From Actinomycetota bacterium (GTDB taxonomy: Bacteria; Actinomycetota; Acidimicrobiia; Acidimicrobiales; AC-14): a stretch of 50,884 bases of DNA. Both the position numbers and the translations under genes were made by a program. Under the pieces are notes generated by a model. It searched no databases. It was not told where the DNA came from and saw only the letters and a list, made by a program, of their open reading frames with translations. Positions within the stretch are counted from its first letter, which is position 1, and the number at the start of each line of letters is the position of its first letter. Location: the NCBI GenBank assembly GCA_005888325.1, contig VAWU01000026.1, positions 1-50,884 of the forward strand, read 5' to 3'. Shown here piece by piece: positions 23,564-31,740 of this stretch.

Positions 23564-25135
23564 CTACGTGCGGCGCAGTCGCGCCCGGGCCAGCACCCGG
23601 TACGCGCAGTTGCGCCCGACCATCCCGTGGACGCCGCCGCCCGGGTGGGCCGAGGCCGAGCACAGATAGAGGCCCTTGACCGGCGTGTCGTAGCGGAACC
23701 AGCCGGCCACGGGCCGGAACACGAGCTGCTGGTCGATGGCGATGGAGCCCGCACCGAGGTCGCCGCCGACCAGGTTGGGGTTCTCGGCTTCGAGGTCGGG
23801 CGGCGTGCGCACGGCGGTGCCCACGATGCGACCGCGCAGACCCGGCGCGTGCCGGTCGAGGCGGTCGAGCACGCGGTCGAGGAACGCGTCGCACACCTGC
23901 GGCCACGGCCCGGGGGGAATGAGACCGGCGCCGTCGCCCAGCGGCACGGGGGGCACGTGCGTCTCCACCCAGAGCGTGTGGCCGCCGGCGGGCGCGCGTG
24001 TCGGGTCGGCCACGCTCTGCTGGCCGACCACGAGCAGCGGCTCGGCCGGCAGCAGCCCGCGACGAGACTCGAACGCGGAGCGCGCCATCGTGTCGAGGTC
24101 GCCGACGACGTGCACTACGGCGCACCGGTCGAGGCCCTCGGCCTGCCACGGCACCTGACCGTCGAGCGCGAGGTCGAGCTTGAAGATGCCGGTGCCGTAG
24201 CGGAAGCGGCGCAGCTGCGCGAGGTACGACGGCGGCAGGTGGTCCTCGCCCACGAGGCCGGAGCACAGGCGCGCGGGGCCGGTGTCCGCCAGGACCGCGC
24301 GGCCGGCGCGGACGGTCGTGCCGTCCGCCGTGACGACGGCGGTCGCACGCCCGTGTTCGACGACGACGCGCGTCACCTCGGCGTTCACGCGGACGCTTCC
24401 GCCCGCCTCCTCCACCAACGCGACCAGCGCGTCTGCCAGCCGGCCCGCGCCGCCGACCGGAACGGGCATCCCCACCTGTTGGGCCAGCATGCAGAGGATC
24501 AGCGCGGGGGGCGTGCTCCCGGTGGCGTCGACCCCGAGGTCGGTGTGGGAGATGCCCGCGGCCACGAGCGCGCGAGCCGCGGCCGAGCGGAAGTCGTTGC
24601 GGACGAACGTCTCGACCGGCTCGAGCTGGGTCTTGGCCAGCTCGAGCATGCCCCGCACACCCGCGGTACGCAGCAGGCGCAACGCGGGACCGGTCGAGGG
24701 CAGCGGCGAGAGCATGACGCGCAGGAAGCGCGTGCCGACCCGCGTCCACCAGTGCTGGAGGTCGAGCCACGCGGGCCCGTCGAGCGGGTCGAACGCAGCC
24801 AGGCCCGCGGCGGTGCGATCGACGTCGCGGTGACAGAGGGCGGCGGTGTGGGGGTCGACGACCGCGCTCACCGGCACCTCGTGCCGCGCCCAGTTCACCC
24901 GTCGACCGAGGTCGAGGTCGGCGAACACGGGCGACGCGTGGAGCAGGCCGTAGAACGCGGAATGGGTGTCGTGCACGTAGCCGGGCTGCGTCAGCGCGTC
25001 GCTGCGGACCGCGCCTCCCGCCACCGCGTTGCGCTCGAGCACGGTGACGCTCCACCCCGCCCGCGCCAAGGTCGCCGCGGCCACCAGGCCATTGGGGCCC
25101 GAGCCGATGACGACCGCGTCGACATCGTCGCTCAC
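23564..25135 (-). CDS. FAD-dependent oxidoreductase, CrtI/PYROXD2-like
   Basis: A 523-residue flavoprotein of the phytoene-desaturase-like NAD(P)/FAD oxidoreductase group (COG1233 type). The N-terminal ADP-binding fold is VVIGSGPNGLVAAATLARAGWSVTVLER with GxGxxG, and the C-terminal FAD motif is GLYLCSASAHPGGGVHGMVGRNCA. Middle segments such as PVPVGGAGRLADALVALVEEAGGSV are typical. The substrate is not evident; there are no carotenoid genes nearby. GTG start, 13 bases after the metallo-hydrolase gene, so probably in one transcript with it and the cyclic-nucleotide-binding gene. Confidence 0.9.
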   Translation of the reverse strand: MSDDVDAVVIGSGPNGLVAAATLARAGWSVTVLERNAVAGGAVRSDALTQPGYVHDTHSAFYGLLHASPVFADLDLGRRVNWARHEVPVSAVVDPHTAALCHRDVDRTAAGLAAFDPLDGPAWLDLQHWWTRVGTRFLRVMLSPLPSTGPALRLLRTAGVRGMLELAKTQLEPVETFVRNDFRSAAARALVAAGISHTDLGVDATGSTPPALILCMLAQQVGMPVPVGGAGRLADALVALVEEAGGSVRVNAEVTRVVVEHGRATAVVTADGTTVRAGRAVLADTGPARLCSGLVGEDHLPPSYLAQLRRFRYGTGIFKLDLALDGQVPWQAEGLDRCAVVHVVGDLDTMARSAFESRRGLLPAEPLLVVGQQSVADPTRAPAGGHTLWVETHVPPVPLGDGAGLIPPGPWPQVCDAFLDRVLDRLDRHAPGLRGRIVGTAVRTPPDLEAENPNLVGGDLGAGSIAIDQQLVFRPVAGWFRYDTPVKGLYLCSASAHPGGGVHGMVGRNCAYRVLARARLRRT

Positions 25136-25148
25136 GAGGCGTGAGCCT

Positions 25149-25979
25149 TCACAGGTCGAACACCATGCCCTCCGCCGCGGCCTGCACGTCGACGTCGGGC
25201 CGTTGATGGGACCGCACGATCTCGTCGACGGCGTCGTCGGTGCGCGGTGGGTCGTGGTGGAACAGGAGCAGCCGGCGGGCTCCGGCTCGCTCGGCCAGAC
25301 CGACCGCGTACTCGGCGGCCGAGTGCCCGAACGTCGCCCGCTCGGGCAGCTCCGCGGCGGTGTACTGCGCGTCGTGCAACAGCAGGTCGACGTCGCGGGC
25401 CAGCTCGAGCGCGGCGTCGTGGTACTCGCCCAGCCCGTCAGGCCCGGGCCCCAGCGTGATCGGGCTGTGGTCGGACAGGTAGGCGATGGCGAGCCCGCCG
25501 GTCGATACCCGGTACCCGAACGTGCGTCCGCCCTTGTGGGGGATCTCGCGCGCCGTCACCGCGAAGCCCTCGATGGTGTGGTCGCCGGGCTCGAGCGCGT
25601 GGAAGGCCCAGTCGCCGCGCAGGTCGAGGGGCCCGATGGGGAAGTGCGGCGGCGACAGCACGCGCGCCAGCACCGCGACCGGGTCACCCTGGGCGGGCAT
25701 GTGCAGGTCGACGTGAGCGTCGGGATGATCGCCGGCGCGGAAGAAGGGCAGGCCGTGGGTGTGGTCCCAGTGCAGGTGGCCGAGCAGGATCGAGCCCCGG
25801 AACGGCCGGCCGTCGAGCACCTGGGTCAGGCGCTGCAGGCCGGTGCCCGCGTCGAGCACGAGCGTCGGCGGCCCACCGTCGCGCGCGAGCGCGACACACG
25901 ACGTGTTGCCGCCGTAACGGACGAACTCGGGCCCGGGGGCGGGCGTCGAGCCTCGCACCCCGCAGATGTACACGCGCAC
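25149..25979 (-). CDS. MBL-fold metallo-hydrolase, cAMP-phosphodiesterase-like annotation group
   Basis: A 276-residue metallo-beta-lactamase-fold hydrolase. It has the N-terminal GVRGSTPAPGPEFVRYGGNTSCV signature of a bacterial group often annotated as class II cAMP phosphodiesterase or PhnP-like, the metal motif LGHLHWDHTHG (HxHxDH), the later ligands LSDHSP, LHDAQY with Asp and GHSAAEYAV with His, and a C-terminal LFHHDP. Two metal ions are expected. A role in cyclic nucleotide breakdown is suggested by the neighbouring cyclic-nucleotide-binding protein and cyclase, not by sequence alone. GTG start, 28 bases behind the binding-protein gene. Confidence 0.85.
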   Translation of the reverse strand: MRVYICGVRGSTPAPGPEFVRYGGNTSCVALARDGGPPTLVLDAGTGLQRLTQVLDGRPFRGSILLGHLHWDHTHGLPFFRAGDHPDAHVDLHMPAQGDPVAVLARVLSPPHFPIGPLDLRGDWAFHALEPGDHTIEGFAVTAREIPHKGGRTFGYRVSTGGLAIAYLSDHSPITLGPGPDGLGEYHDAALELARDVDLLLHDAQYTAAELPERATFGHSAAEYAVGLAERAGARRLLLFHHDPPRTDDAVDEIVRSHQRPDVDVQAAAEGMVFDL

Positions 25980-26007
25980 GTCGGCGTGTCTACTACCGCT
26001 TTCACGG

Positions 26008-27009
26008 TCACGAACGGTGTTCCTCGCGGCGGTGGCTCTGGCTCACCTCCGCGAGCGCGGCGGGGTCGAGGTCGTCGGCCGACGCCACTGCCACCTTGCA
26101 GGGGGTCACGGCCCGCAGGGTGGAGGTGCGCAACCCGCCCTCGAGGATGGCTCGCTCGCCGAGGATGGCGCCGGGGCCCAGCTCGGCCATGCGCTCGCCG
26201 TCGACCTCGACACGCAGCACGCCGTCGAGCAGGAGGAAGAGCTCGTCGCCCGGCTTCCCCTGCTCGGTGAGCGTCTCGCCCTCGCCGAGCTTGCGCAGCC
26301 GCGGCTTCTTCCCACCGCGCATGACCGCGGTCGACAGCTGACGCTCGAGCGCGGTCTCGACCTCGGTGACGAGCGCGGGGGAGTCCTCGTCGCCCCAGGG
26401 GGAGTGCTTGCCGAACGCGCGGCGGTACCACGTCGAGAAGTCGATGAGCCCGGACTTGGCCGCCAGGTTGCCGTCGCTGTCGTAGATCCAGTGCCGCGGG
26501 AAGGGGCTCGCGCCCACGACCTCGTGGGTGGACGAACCGTCGGCGTGCACGGTCAGCGCGAGCGTCGTCCACGCGAGCGGGGCGCGGAACTGCACGAACG
26601 GCTTGCGTCGCACGCGGCGTGGCGCGGGCACGCCCGTGCGCCCTCCCGCCGTCTGGACGAAGCGCACGGACGTAGGAGTGACGACCGGATCGGGGCGCAG
26701 GTCGGGGAGGGCAACCGCTTCGAACGTCGCCTCGCGGCGGCCCAACCGCAAGGTCGTGGATCCGATGTGGCCCTGCCCGAGGTGTCCGTGCCCGACGACG
26801 CGGCCGTCCTCCACGTCGATCCACGCCCGCAGCTCGTTGGCGAAGCGGAAGGCGTCGGCCCGGCGCAGCGCGTCGAGGTCGTCGACGGTCTCGGGGAGCG
26901 GCGCGTCGTAGTGGGCGATCCCCATCTCGAAGGGCACCCGCGTACCCGCTCCCTTGATGGCCTCCGACGGGATCCACGAGATCGAGATGACCGATGATTC
27001 GATGCGCAT
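26008..27009 (-). CDS. cyclic-nucleotide-binding protein with an unrecognised N-terminal domain
   Basis: A 333-residue protein in two parts. Residues about 235-320 are a CRP-type cyclic-nucleotide-binding domain (LTEQGKPGDELFLLLDGVLRVEVDG) with an intact phosphate-binding cassette GERAILEGGLRTSTLRA: E285 and R294 are the ribose and phosphate contacts, and the T295 after Arg fits cAMP preference. Residues 1-200 look like a beta-rich domain (HGHLGQGHIGSTTLRLG, LDALRRADAFRF) without family recognition; there is no DNA-binding HTH. The message is probably leaderless (TACGGT six bases before ATG). It faces the cyclase gene and precedes the MBL hydrolase. Confidence 0.85.
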   Translation of the reverse strand: MRIESSVISISWIPSEAIKGAGTRVPFEMGIAHYDAPLPETVDDLDALRRADAFRFANELRAWIDVEDGRVVGHGHLGQGHIGSTTLRLGRREATFEAVALPDLRPDPVVTPTSVRFVQTAGGRTGVPAPRRVRRKPFVQFRAPLAWTTLALTVHADGSSTHEVVGASPFPRHWIYDSDGNLAAKSGLIDFSTWYRRAFGKHSPWGDEDSPALVTEVETALERQLSTAVMRGGKKPRLRKLGEGETLTEQGKPGDELFLLLDGVLRVEVDGERMAELGPGAILGERAILEGGLRTSTLRAVTPCKVAVASADDLDPAALAEVSQSHRREEHRS

Positions 27010-27015
27010 ACCCGA

Positions 27016-27021
27016 ACCGTA
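27016..27021 (-). promoter_or_regulatory. -10 box of a probable leaderless promoter for the cyclic-nucleotide-binding gene
   Basis: TACGGT on the reverse strand followed by TCGGGT and the ATG. The same TACGGT-N6-start pattern occurs at 42722. No Shine-Dalgarno sequence. The 132-base divergent space towards the cyclase gene also holds a TTGACC at 27107-27112 that may serve the cyclase. Confidence 0.45.
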
Positions 27022-27141
27022 GGACGGGGGCAGGGCGCGGCCAAGGGTGGGGTCACGACGTGGCCCGGTGAGGGTGCCACCCCTCGGGCAGGGGATGGGC
27101 GCACGCTTGACCCGCTCGCCGATTTGCGTCCGAAATGGGCT

Positions 27142-28461
27142 ATGCCCGACGGGCGGATCACGGTGTTCCTCGCCGACGACAACCTCATCGTGCGCGAAGG
27201 CGTGCGTGCGCTGCTCGGCCTCGAGGCCGACATCGAGATCGTGGGTGTCGCCGCGGACTACGACGGGCTCGTCGACGGCGCCACCGAGGCGCACCCGCAG
27301 GTGGTCGTCACCGACATTCGCATGCCACCTGCGTTCCAACGCGAAGGGATCGACGCGGCCAAGGAGGTTCGGAAGCGCCACCCGGGCACCGGCGTGGTCG
27401 TGCTCTCCCAGTACGACGAGCCCGAGTACGCCATCTCGCTCCTGAGCGAAGGCGCGGCGGGTTACGCGTACCTGCTGAAGGACCGGGTGGCGGAGGGCGA
27501 CCAGCTGGCCCGGGCGGTACGCGAGGTGGCCACCGGCGGCTCGATGCTCGACCCCAAGATCGTCGAGGCGCTCGTGACGCCCGTGACCGGCGGGGGCGAG
27601 CTCAACGCGACGGAGGAGGAGCTGCTCCGCCTGGTGGCCGAGGGCCGGCCGATCAAGGCCATCGCCGTGGCCCAGCACACCACGCCTTCTGACGTTTCCG
27701 ATGCGGTCGAGAAGCTCTTCCTGCGGTTGGCCGAGCAGGCCACGACCGGCGCGGCCGGCTCGCTGCGCCGCCTGCGCATGCTGCACCAGGCCATCGTCGA
27801 CCGCGAGGAGCAGGGCGAGACGCTGAGTCGCCTGCTGCCCGGGGGCGTGGCCGACAAGTTGCGCAACGAGGGACGCAACATCGGTGAGACCGAAAACCTC
27901 GTCGTCACCGTGCTCATGGCCGACGTGCGGGGTTACTCGACCATCGCGGAGGACGCTGACCTCAGTGTGCTCGCGCGCCAGCTCAACGAGCACCGGGCCG
28001 AGATGAACAAGGCCATCCTGGGCGAGGAGGGCACCGTCATGCAGTTCGTGGGCGACGGGACGATGGCCGTCTTCGGCGCACCGATCCCGAGGGCCGACCA
28101 CGCAGACCGTGCGTTCCTCGCGGCGGCGGCGATGCACAGGGGCCAGGCCGAGGTCAACGTGCGCTGGCAGGAGCAGGGCCTGGCGCCATGGGGCATCGGC
28201 ATCGGCCTCACGACCGGTGAGGTCGCGGCTGCCATGCTCGGGTCGGAGGAACGGCTGGAGTACACGCTCGTGGGCGACACGGTGAACCTCTCGCAGCGGC
28301 TGCAGCAGTGGGCGGAGCCGGGCGAGATCGTGTTGAGCGACGCGACGCACGCGGTGCTGACCGTGCCGTGCGACGCGGAGGCCCTCGAACCGGCCCTGGT
28401 CAAGGGCCGCCACACGCCCGTGCTGTCCTACCGCGTGCGCTCGTCTGGAGGCTCGATATGA
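27142..28461 (+). CDS. response regulator with class III nucleotidyl cyclase output
   Basis: A 439-residue fusion. Residues 6-125 are a NarL-type receiver with D12/D13, phosphoacceptor D58 (VVVTDIRMPP) and K113. Residues about 153-200 align with the LuxR helix-turn-helix of the regulator at 31739 but the recognition helix is degenerate. Residues about 250-430 are a class III adenylyl/guanylyl cyclase: metal Asp D261 (LMADVRGYST) and D305 (FVGDGTMAVFGAP), then VGDTVNLSQRLQ with D379, N382 and R386, so catalytic residues look intact. The Lys that often helps choose ATP is Q301. ATG chosen; a TTG 18 bases upstream is possible. Coupled to the ABC and kinase genes, which suggests the kinase phosphorylates it. 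Confidence 0.9.
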   Translation: MPDGRITVFLADDNLIVREGVRALLGLEADIEIVGVAADYDGLVDGATEAHPQVVVTDIRMPPAFQREGIDAAKEVRKRHPGTGVVVLSQYDEPEYAISLLSEGAAGYAYLLKDRVAEGDQLARAVREVATGGSMLDPKIVEALVTPVTGGGELNATEEELLRLVAEGRPIKAIAVAQHTTPSDVSDAVEKLFLRLAEQATTGAAGSLRRLRMLHQAIVDREEQGETLSRLLPGGVADKLRNEGRNIGETENLVVTVLMADVRGYSTIAEDADLSVLARQLNEHRAEMNKAILGEEGTVMQFVGDGTMAVFGAPIPRADHADRAFLAAAAMHRGQAEVNVRWQEQGLAPWGIGIGLTTGEVAAAMLGSEERLEYTLVGDTVNLSQRLQQWAEPGEIVLSDATHAVLTVPCDAEALEPALVKGRHTPVLSYRVRSSGGSI

Positions 28462-29177
28462 CGGATTCACCCAGCATGACGGAAGCGCTCGGCGCCAACG
28501 GATCCGTCGCCGACGTGCGTGGGGTGCGCAAGACCTACGAGTCGGAGGGCGTGCCGGTGCGTGCGCTGCGCGGCGTCGACCTCACGATCGAGCCCGGGGA
28601 GTTCGTCGCCATCATGGGCCCGTCGGGCTGTGGCAAGTCGACGTTGCTCAACCTCATCGCAGGCCTCGACACCCCGACCGACGGCGAGATCGCCGTCGCG
28701 GGCGAGTCTCTGCAGGGCAAGGACGAGAACGCGCTCGCGCGCATGCGCCGCGCGCACATCGGCATCGTCTTCCAGTTCTTCAACCTCCTCGAGGGGATGA
28801 GCGTGCTGGAGAACGTCACCCTGCCGGCGATCATCGCGGGCTCGTCACGCAAGCAGGCAGAGTCACGCGCGCGCGACCTGCTCGACCTGCTCGGCCTGGC
28901 GGACAAGGCGAAGAACGCGCCGGGCGTGCTCTCGGGCGGACAGCGCCAGCGCCTCGCGATCGCACGCGCGCTTGCCAACCAGCCGACGCTCGTGCTGGCC
29001 GACGAGCCCACCGGCGCGCTCGATTCCGAGGGTGGCGAGGAGATCCTCGAGCTCTTCCGCCGGCTCCATGGGGCGGGACAGGCGATCATGCTCGTCACGC
29101 ACGACCAGTCCGTCGCGGACGCAGCCAGCCGCCTGGTGCGAATGCGCGACGGGCGCATCGAGAACGGCACCGCCTGA
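28458..29177 (+). CDS. ABC transporter ATPase of the MacB/LolD type without a permease partner
   Basis: A 239-residue ATPase close to the MacB/LolD/FtsE-like group: Walker A GPSGCGKST, the VFQFFNLLEGMSVLENVTLPA Q-loop region diagnostic of that group, signature LSGGQRQRLAIARAL, Walker B LVLADEPTGALD and switch His in LVTHDQSVAD. Such ATPases normally work with an FtsX-like permease, but none is encoded in the window. The start overlaps the cyclase stop by four bases (ATGA) and its stop touches the kinase ATG (TGAATG), so it sits physically between the cyclase and its kinase in one translationally coupled unit. Confidence 0.9.
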   Translation: MTDSPSMTEALGANGSVADVRGVRKTYESEGVPVRALRGVDLTIEPGEFVAIMGPSGCGKSTLLNLIAGLDTPTDGEIAVAGESLQGKDENALARMRRAHIGIVFQFFNLLEGMSVLENVTLPAIIAGSSRKQAESRARDLLDLLGLADKAKNAPGVLSGGQRQRLAIARALANQPTLVLADEPTGALDSEGGEEILELFRRLHGAGQAIMLVTHDQSVADAASRLVRMRDGRIENGTA

Positions 29178-31280
29178 ATGGCGACCGCGCTCGACCGGGT
29201 GCTCGCCGGGGAAACCCGTGCCGGCCCGCGCGCCACCGAGACGCGCTCGCGCGTCCCGCTGCTGCTCGTCCCGTTGGCGCTGGCGCTCGTGGGCGTCACG
29301 TGGGCGCGTGTCGACGACGCGGCTTCGCTCCGCCTCCTCCCGATGTCGCTGCTCGTCGTGGCATGGCTCGTGGCAGGCGGGGTGCTGCGCGCGCGCCGCC
29401 CGAGCGAGCCCCTGGGCCTCCTGCTCCTCGCGCTCGCCACGGGCGCGTCGATCGGCATGGCGTCCACGGTGGAATCGGGCCCGTTCGCCGACCTCGTGAC
29501 GCGCATGGTGGCCGCGCTGCTCCCATTCGCGGGCCTGCACGTGCTCGTCACGTTGCCGGACGGCTCCTTCACCGCCCGTTCGCACCGCACGGTCGTACTG
29601 GTGGGCTACGCGACCGGCGCCCTCGTGGGGCTTGGGCTCTGGGCGGCCCGTCCCTCGTTGCCCTGGTGGCCGATCGCGCTCGAGGTCGTGCTGGCCGGTG
29701 CCGTCGGGTTCCCGATGGCGAACGGCCGTTACCGGCGGGCGGCCGTGCGGGAGCGTCAGCGCATGCAGTGGTTCGGTTGCGCGCTCGCGATCGCAGCCGA
29801 AGTCGCGGTCGTCGTCACCGCGATGCGCGTGCTGGTCAGCTGGCCGCAGCACGTCGTTCCGACGATCGCGATCGCAACCCTGCTCCTGCCTGCCGCGCTC
29901 ATCGCCACCGCGTCGGGTCGTTGGGTGGGTCGCGCCGATCGGGTGCTCACCTACTGTGTCTCGCTCGCCGGGCTCAGCGGTGTGGTGGTCGCCGTTTACA
30001 TGGTCATCGTGCTCGGGCTCGGGCGGACACCGTCCGCCAACGAACGCACGCTGCTGGTCCTGTCGATGGTCGCGGCGGGAGTCGCCGCCGCGCTCTGCCT
30101 ACCGGCGCGTGAGCGGCTGGAGCGCTTCGCCAATCGCCTCGTCTACGGCGAGCGCCACGCGCCCGACGAGGTGCTGCGCACGTTCGGCAGCCGTCTCTCT
30201 CGCGCGGTGCCGCTCGACGAGCTGCTGCTCCAGATGGTCGAGTCCCTCCGCAAGACCCTGGCCCTCCAGGCCGCCGAGGTGTGGACCGGGTCCAACGGGC
30301 TCCTCGAGCGGACCGTCTCGGTGCCCGAGCTGGGCGCGGCGCGTGTCTCCCTGAACGCGTCCGAGGAGCCCGTCGTGGCGCGCGCCGGCGTGTCCGGGCC
30401 CGCGTGGGTCGAGGTCTGGCTGCCCGCGCTGCTGCCGCAGGGCGACGACCCCATCCTGCGGGTGGCGCCCATCACCAACTCGGGCGAGCTCCTCGGGCTG
30501 ATCGTGGCGCGGCGGGCATCGGGGTCCGAGCGCTTCAACGACGAGGACGACCGCGTGCTCACCGAGCTCGCCCGTCAGGTCGGGCTCGCCCTGCACAACG
30601 TGCAGCTCGACTCCGCGCTGCAGGCCTCGCTCGACGAGGTGCGGCGCCAGGCGAGCGAGCTCCAAGCCTCGCGCGCCCGCATCGTCGCCGCGTCCGACCA
30701 GGCCCGGCGCCAGATCGAGCGCAACCTGCACGACGGGGCCCAGCAGCACCTCGTCGCGCTCGCGGTCAACGTCCGCCTGGCCCGCCAGCTCGCCGACGCC
30801 GATCCCGAGCAGGCCAAGCTCATCCTCGACGAGCTGGGCGGGGAGCTGCAGGACGCGGTGCAGGAGCTGCGCGAGCTGGCCCACGGCATCTATCCGCCCC
30901 TGCTCATGGACCAGGGCCTCACCGCCGCCCTCCGCGCCGCGGCCGGTCGGTCGCCGCTCGACGTGGAGATCGAGGGTGAGACGACCTCGCGCTACCCGCC
31001 CGACGTCGAGGCGGCTGTCTACTTCTGCTGCCTGGAGGCGCTGCAGAACGCGGCCAAGTACGCCGGCGAGGGCTCCCACGTGACGGTCCACGTGCACGAG
31101 GACGAAGGCAAGCTCGGGTTCGAGGTCGCCGACGACGGTGCCGGCTTCGATCCCACGACGCGCGCCGGGGGCGCCGGCTTCACCAACATGAACGACCGCC
31201 TGGGCGCCATGGGCGGCTCACTGCGCGTCGAGTCCGCGCCCGGCAAGGGCACGCACATCTTCGGCGCGATCCCCCTGTGA
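29178..31280 (+). CDS. multi-pass membrane sensor histidine kinase (HisKA_3 type)
   Basis: A 700-residue kinase. About eight to ten hydrophobic segments fill residues 24-312, with a fairly conserved LPDGSF loop. Then a GAF-like domain (about 330-480), a short coiled coil (ASLDEVRRQASELQASRARI), the HisKA_3 box with phospho-acceptor H518 in QIERNLHDGAQQH, and a HATPase (EALQNAAKYA, VADDGAGFDP, GFTNMNDRLGAMGG). HisKA_3 kinases pair with NarL-type receivers, which fits the cyclase regulator coupled upstream and the two response regulators encoded convergently next to it. The signal is unknown. Confidence 0.92.
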   Translation: MATALDRVLAGETRAGPRATETRSRVPLLLVPLALALVGVTWARVDDAASLRLLPMSLLVVAWLVAGGVLRARRPSEPLGLLLLALATGASIGMASTVESGPFADLVTRMVAALLPFAGLHVLVTLPDGSFTARSHRTVVLVGYATGALVGLGLWAARPSLPWWPIALEVVLAGAVGFPMANGRYRRAAVRERQRMQWFGCALAIAAEVAVVVTAMRVLVSWPQHVVPTIAIATLLLPAALIATASGRWVGRADRVLTYCVSLAGLSGVVVAVYMVIVLGLGRTPSANERTLLVLSMVAAGVAAALCLPARERLERFANRLVYGERHAPDEVLRTFGSRLSRAVPLDELLLQMVESLRKTLALQAAEVWTGSNGLLERTVSVPELGAARVSLNASEEPVVARAGVSGPAWVEVWLPALLPQGDDPILRVAPITNSGELLGLIVARRASGSERFNDEDDRVLTELARQVGLALHNVQLDSALQASLDEVRRQASELQASRARIVAASDQARRQIERNLHDGAQQHLVALAVNVRLARQLADADPEQAKLILDELGGELQDAVQELRELAHGIYPPLLMDQGLTAALRAAAGRSPLDVEIEGETTSRYPPDVEAAVYFCCLEALQNAAKYAGEGSHVTVHVHEDEGKLGFEVADDGAGFDPTTRAGGAGFTNMNDRLGAMGGSLRVESAPGKGTHIFGAIPL

Positions 31281-31291
31281 CACTCCTCTGA

Positions 31292-31681
31292 TCAGTTGAG
31301 GCCGTTCTCGCCTGCCAGCTCCTGCAGGGCCGCCGGACCGAAGCGCTCCTTGTTGAGGTAGGCGGCCGCTCCGCACGTGCGGGCGCCCGACGGGAGGTCG
31401 TCCTCCGAGTACGTCGACAGCAGCACGACCACCACCTCGGGGTGCGCGGCCTTGATGCGGCGGGTGGCCTCGATGCCGTCGATCCCGTCCATGTTGATGT
31501 CCATGAGGACGAGGCGGGGCGACAGCTCGGTCACCATCGTCTCCGCTTCCTCACCCGAGCGCGCCTCGCCGACCATCTCGAACCCTTTGGTGAGCGCGAC
31601 GACCGTCGACGCGGCCCGCCGGAACGGAGCCTGATCGTCGACGACGAGGACGGAGACGGGTGTTTCTTCCACCTCGTCCAT
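31292..31681 (-). CDS. stand-alone receiver (REC-only) response regulator
   Basis: A 129-residue receiver domain and nothing more: acidic pocket D15/D16, phosphoacceptor D61 (RLVLMDINMDGIDGI), Thr/Ser switch at LLSTYS and K111 in YLNKERF. It has no output domain, so it would act by protein contact or as a phosphate sink. A strong AGGAGGAGA lies just before the ATG. It is the second gene behind the LuxR-type regulator, with a hairpin between them, and its stop faces the kinase stop 11 bases away. Confidence 0.9.
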   Translation of the reverse strand: MDEVEETPVSVLVVDDQAPFRRAASTVVALTKGFEMVGEARSGEEAETMVTELSPRLVLMDINMDGIDGIEATRRIKAAHPEVVVVLLSTYSEDDLPSGARTCGAAAYLNKERFGPAALQELAGENGLN

Positions 31682-31715
31682 TCTCCTCCTGCTGCGTGAT
31701 CTCGGGCGATGGTGC

Positions 31716-31740
31716 GACCACCCGGGGACGGAGGGTGGTC
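31716..31740 (-). terminator. intercistronic hairpin between two response-regulator genes
   Basis: GACCACCC (31716-31723) and GGGTGGTC (31733-31740) form a perfect 8-bp stem with a 9-base loop. On the reverse-strand transcript it begins within the stop codon of the LuxR-type regulator and precedes the REC-only gene. No U-tract follows, so it may stabilise or attenuate rather than fully terminate. Confidence 0.4.

Noticed and set aside
26008-28470. 820-codon - strand frame that would extend the cyclic-nucleotide-binding protein far upstream
   Set aside because: The extension lies antisense to the cyclase gene and has no similarity; a promoter-like box and ATG mark the start at 27009.
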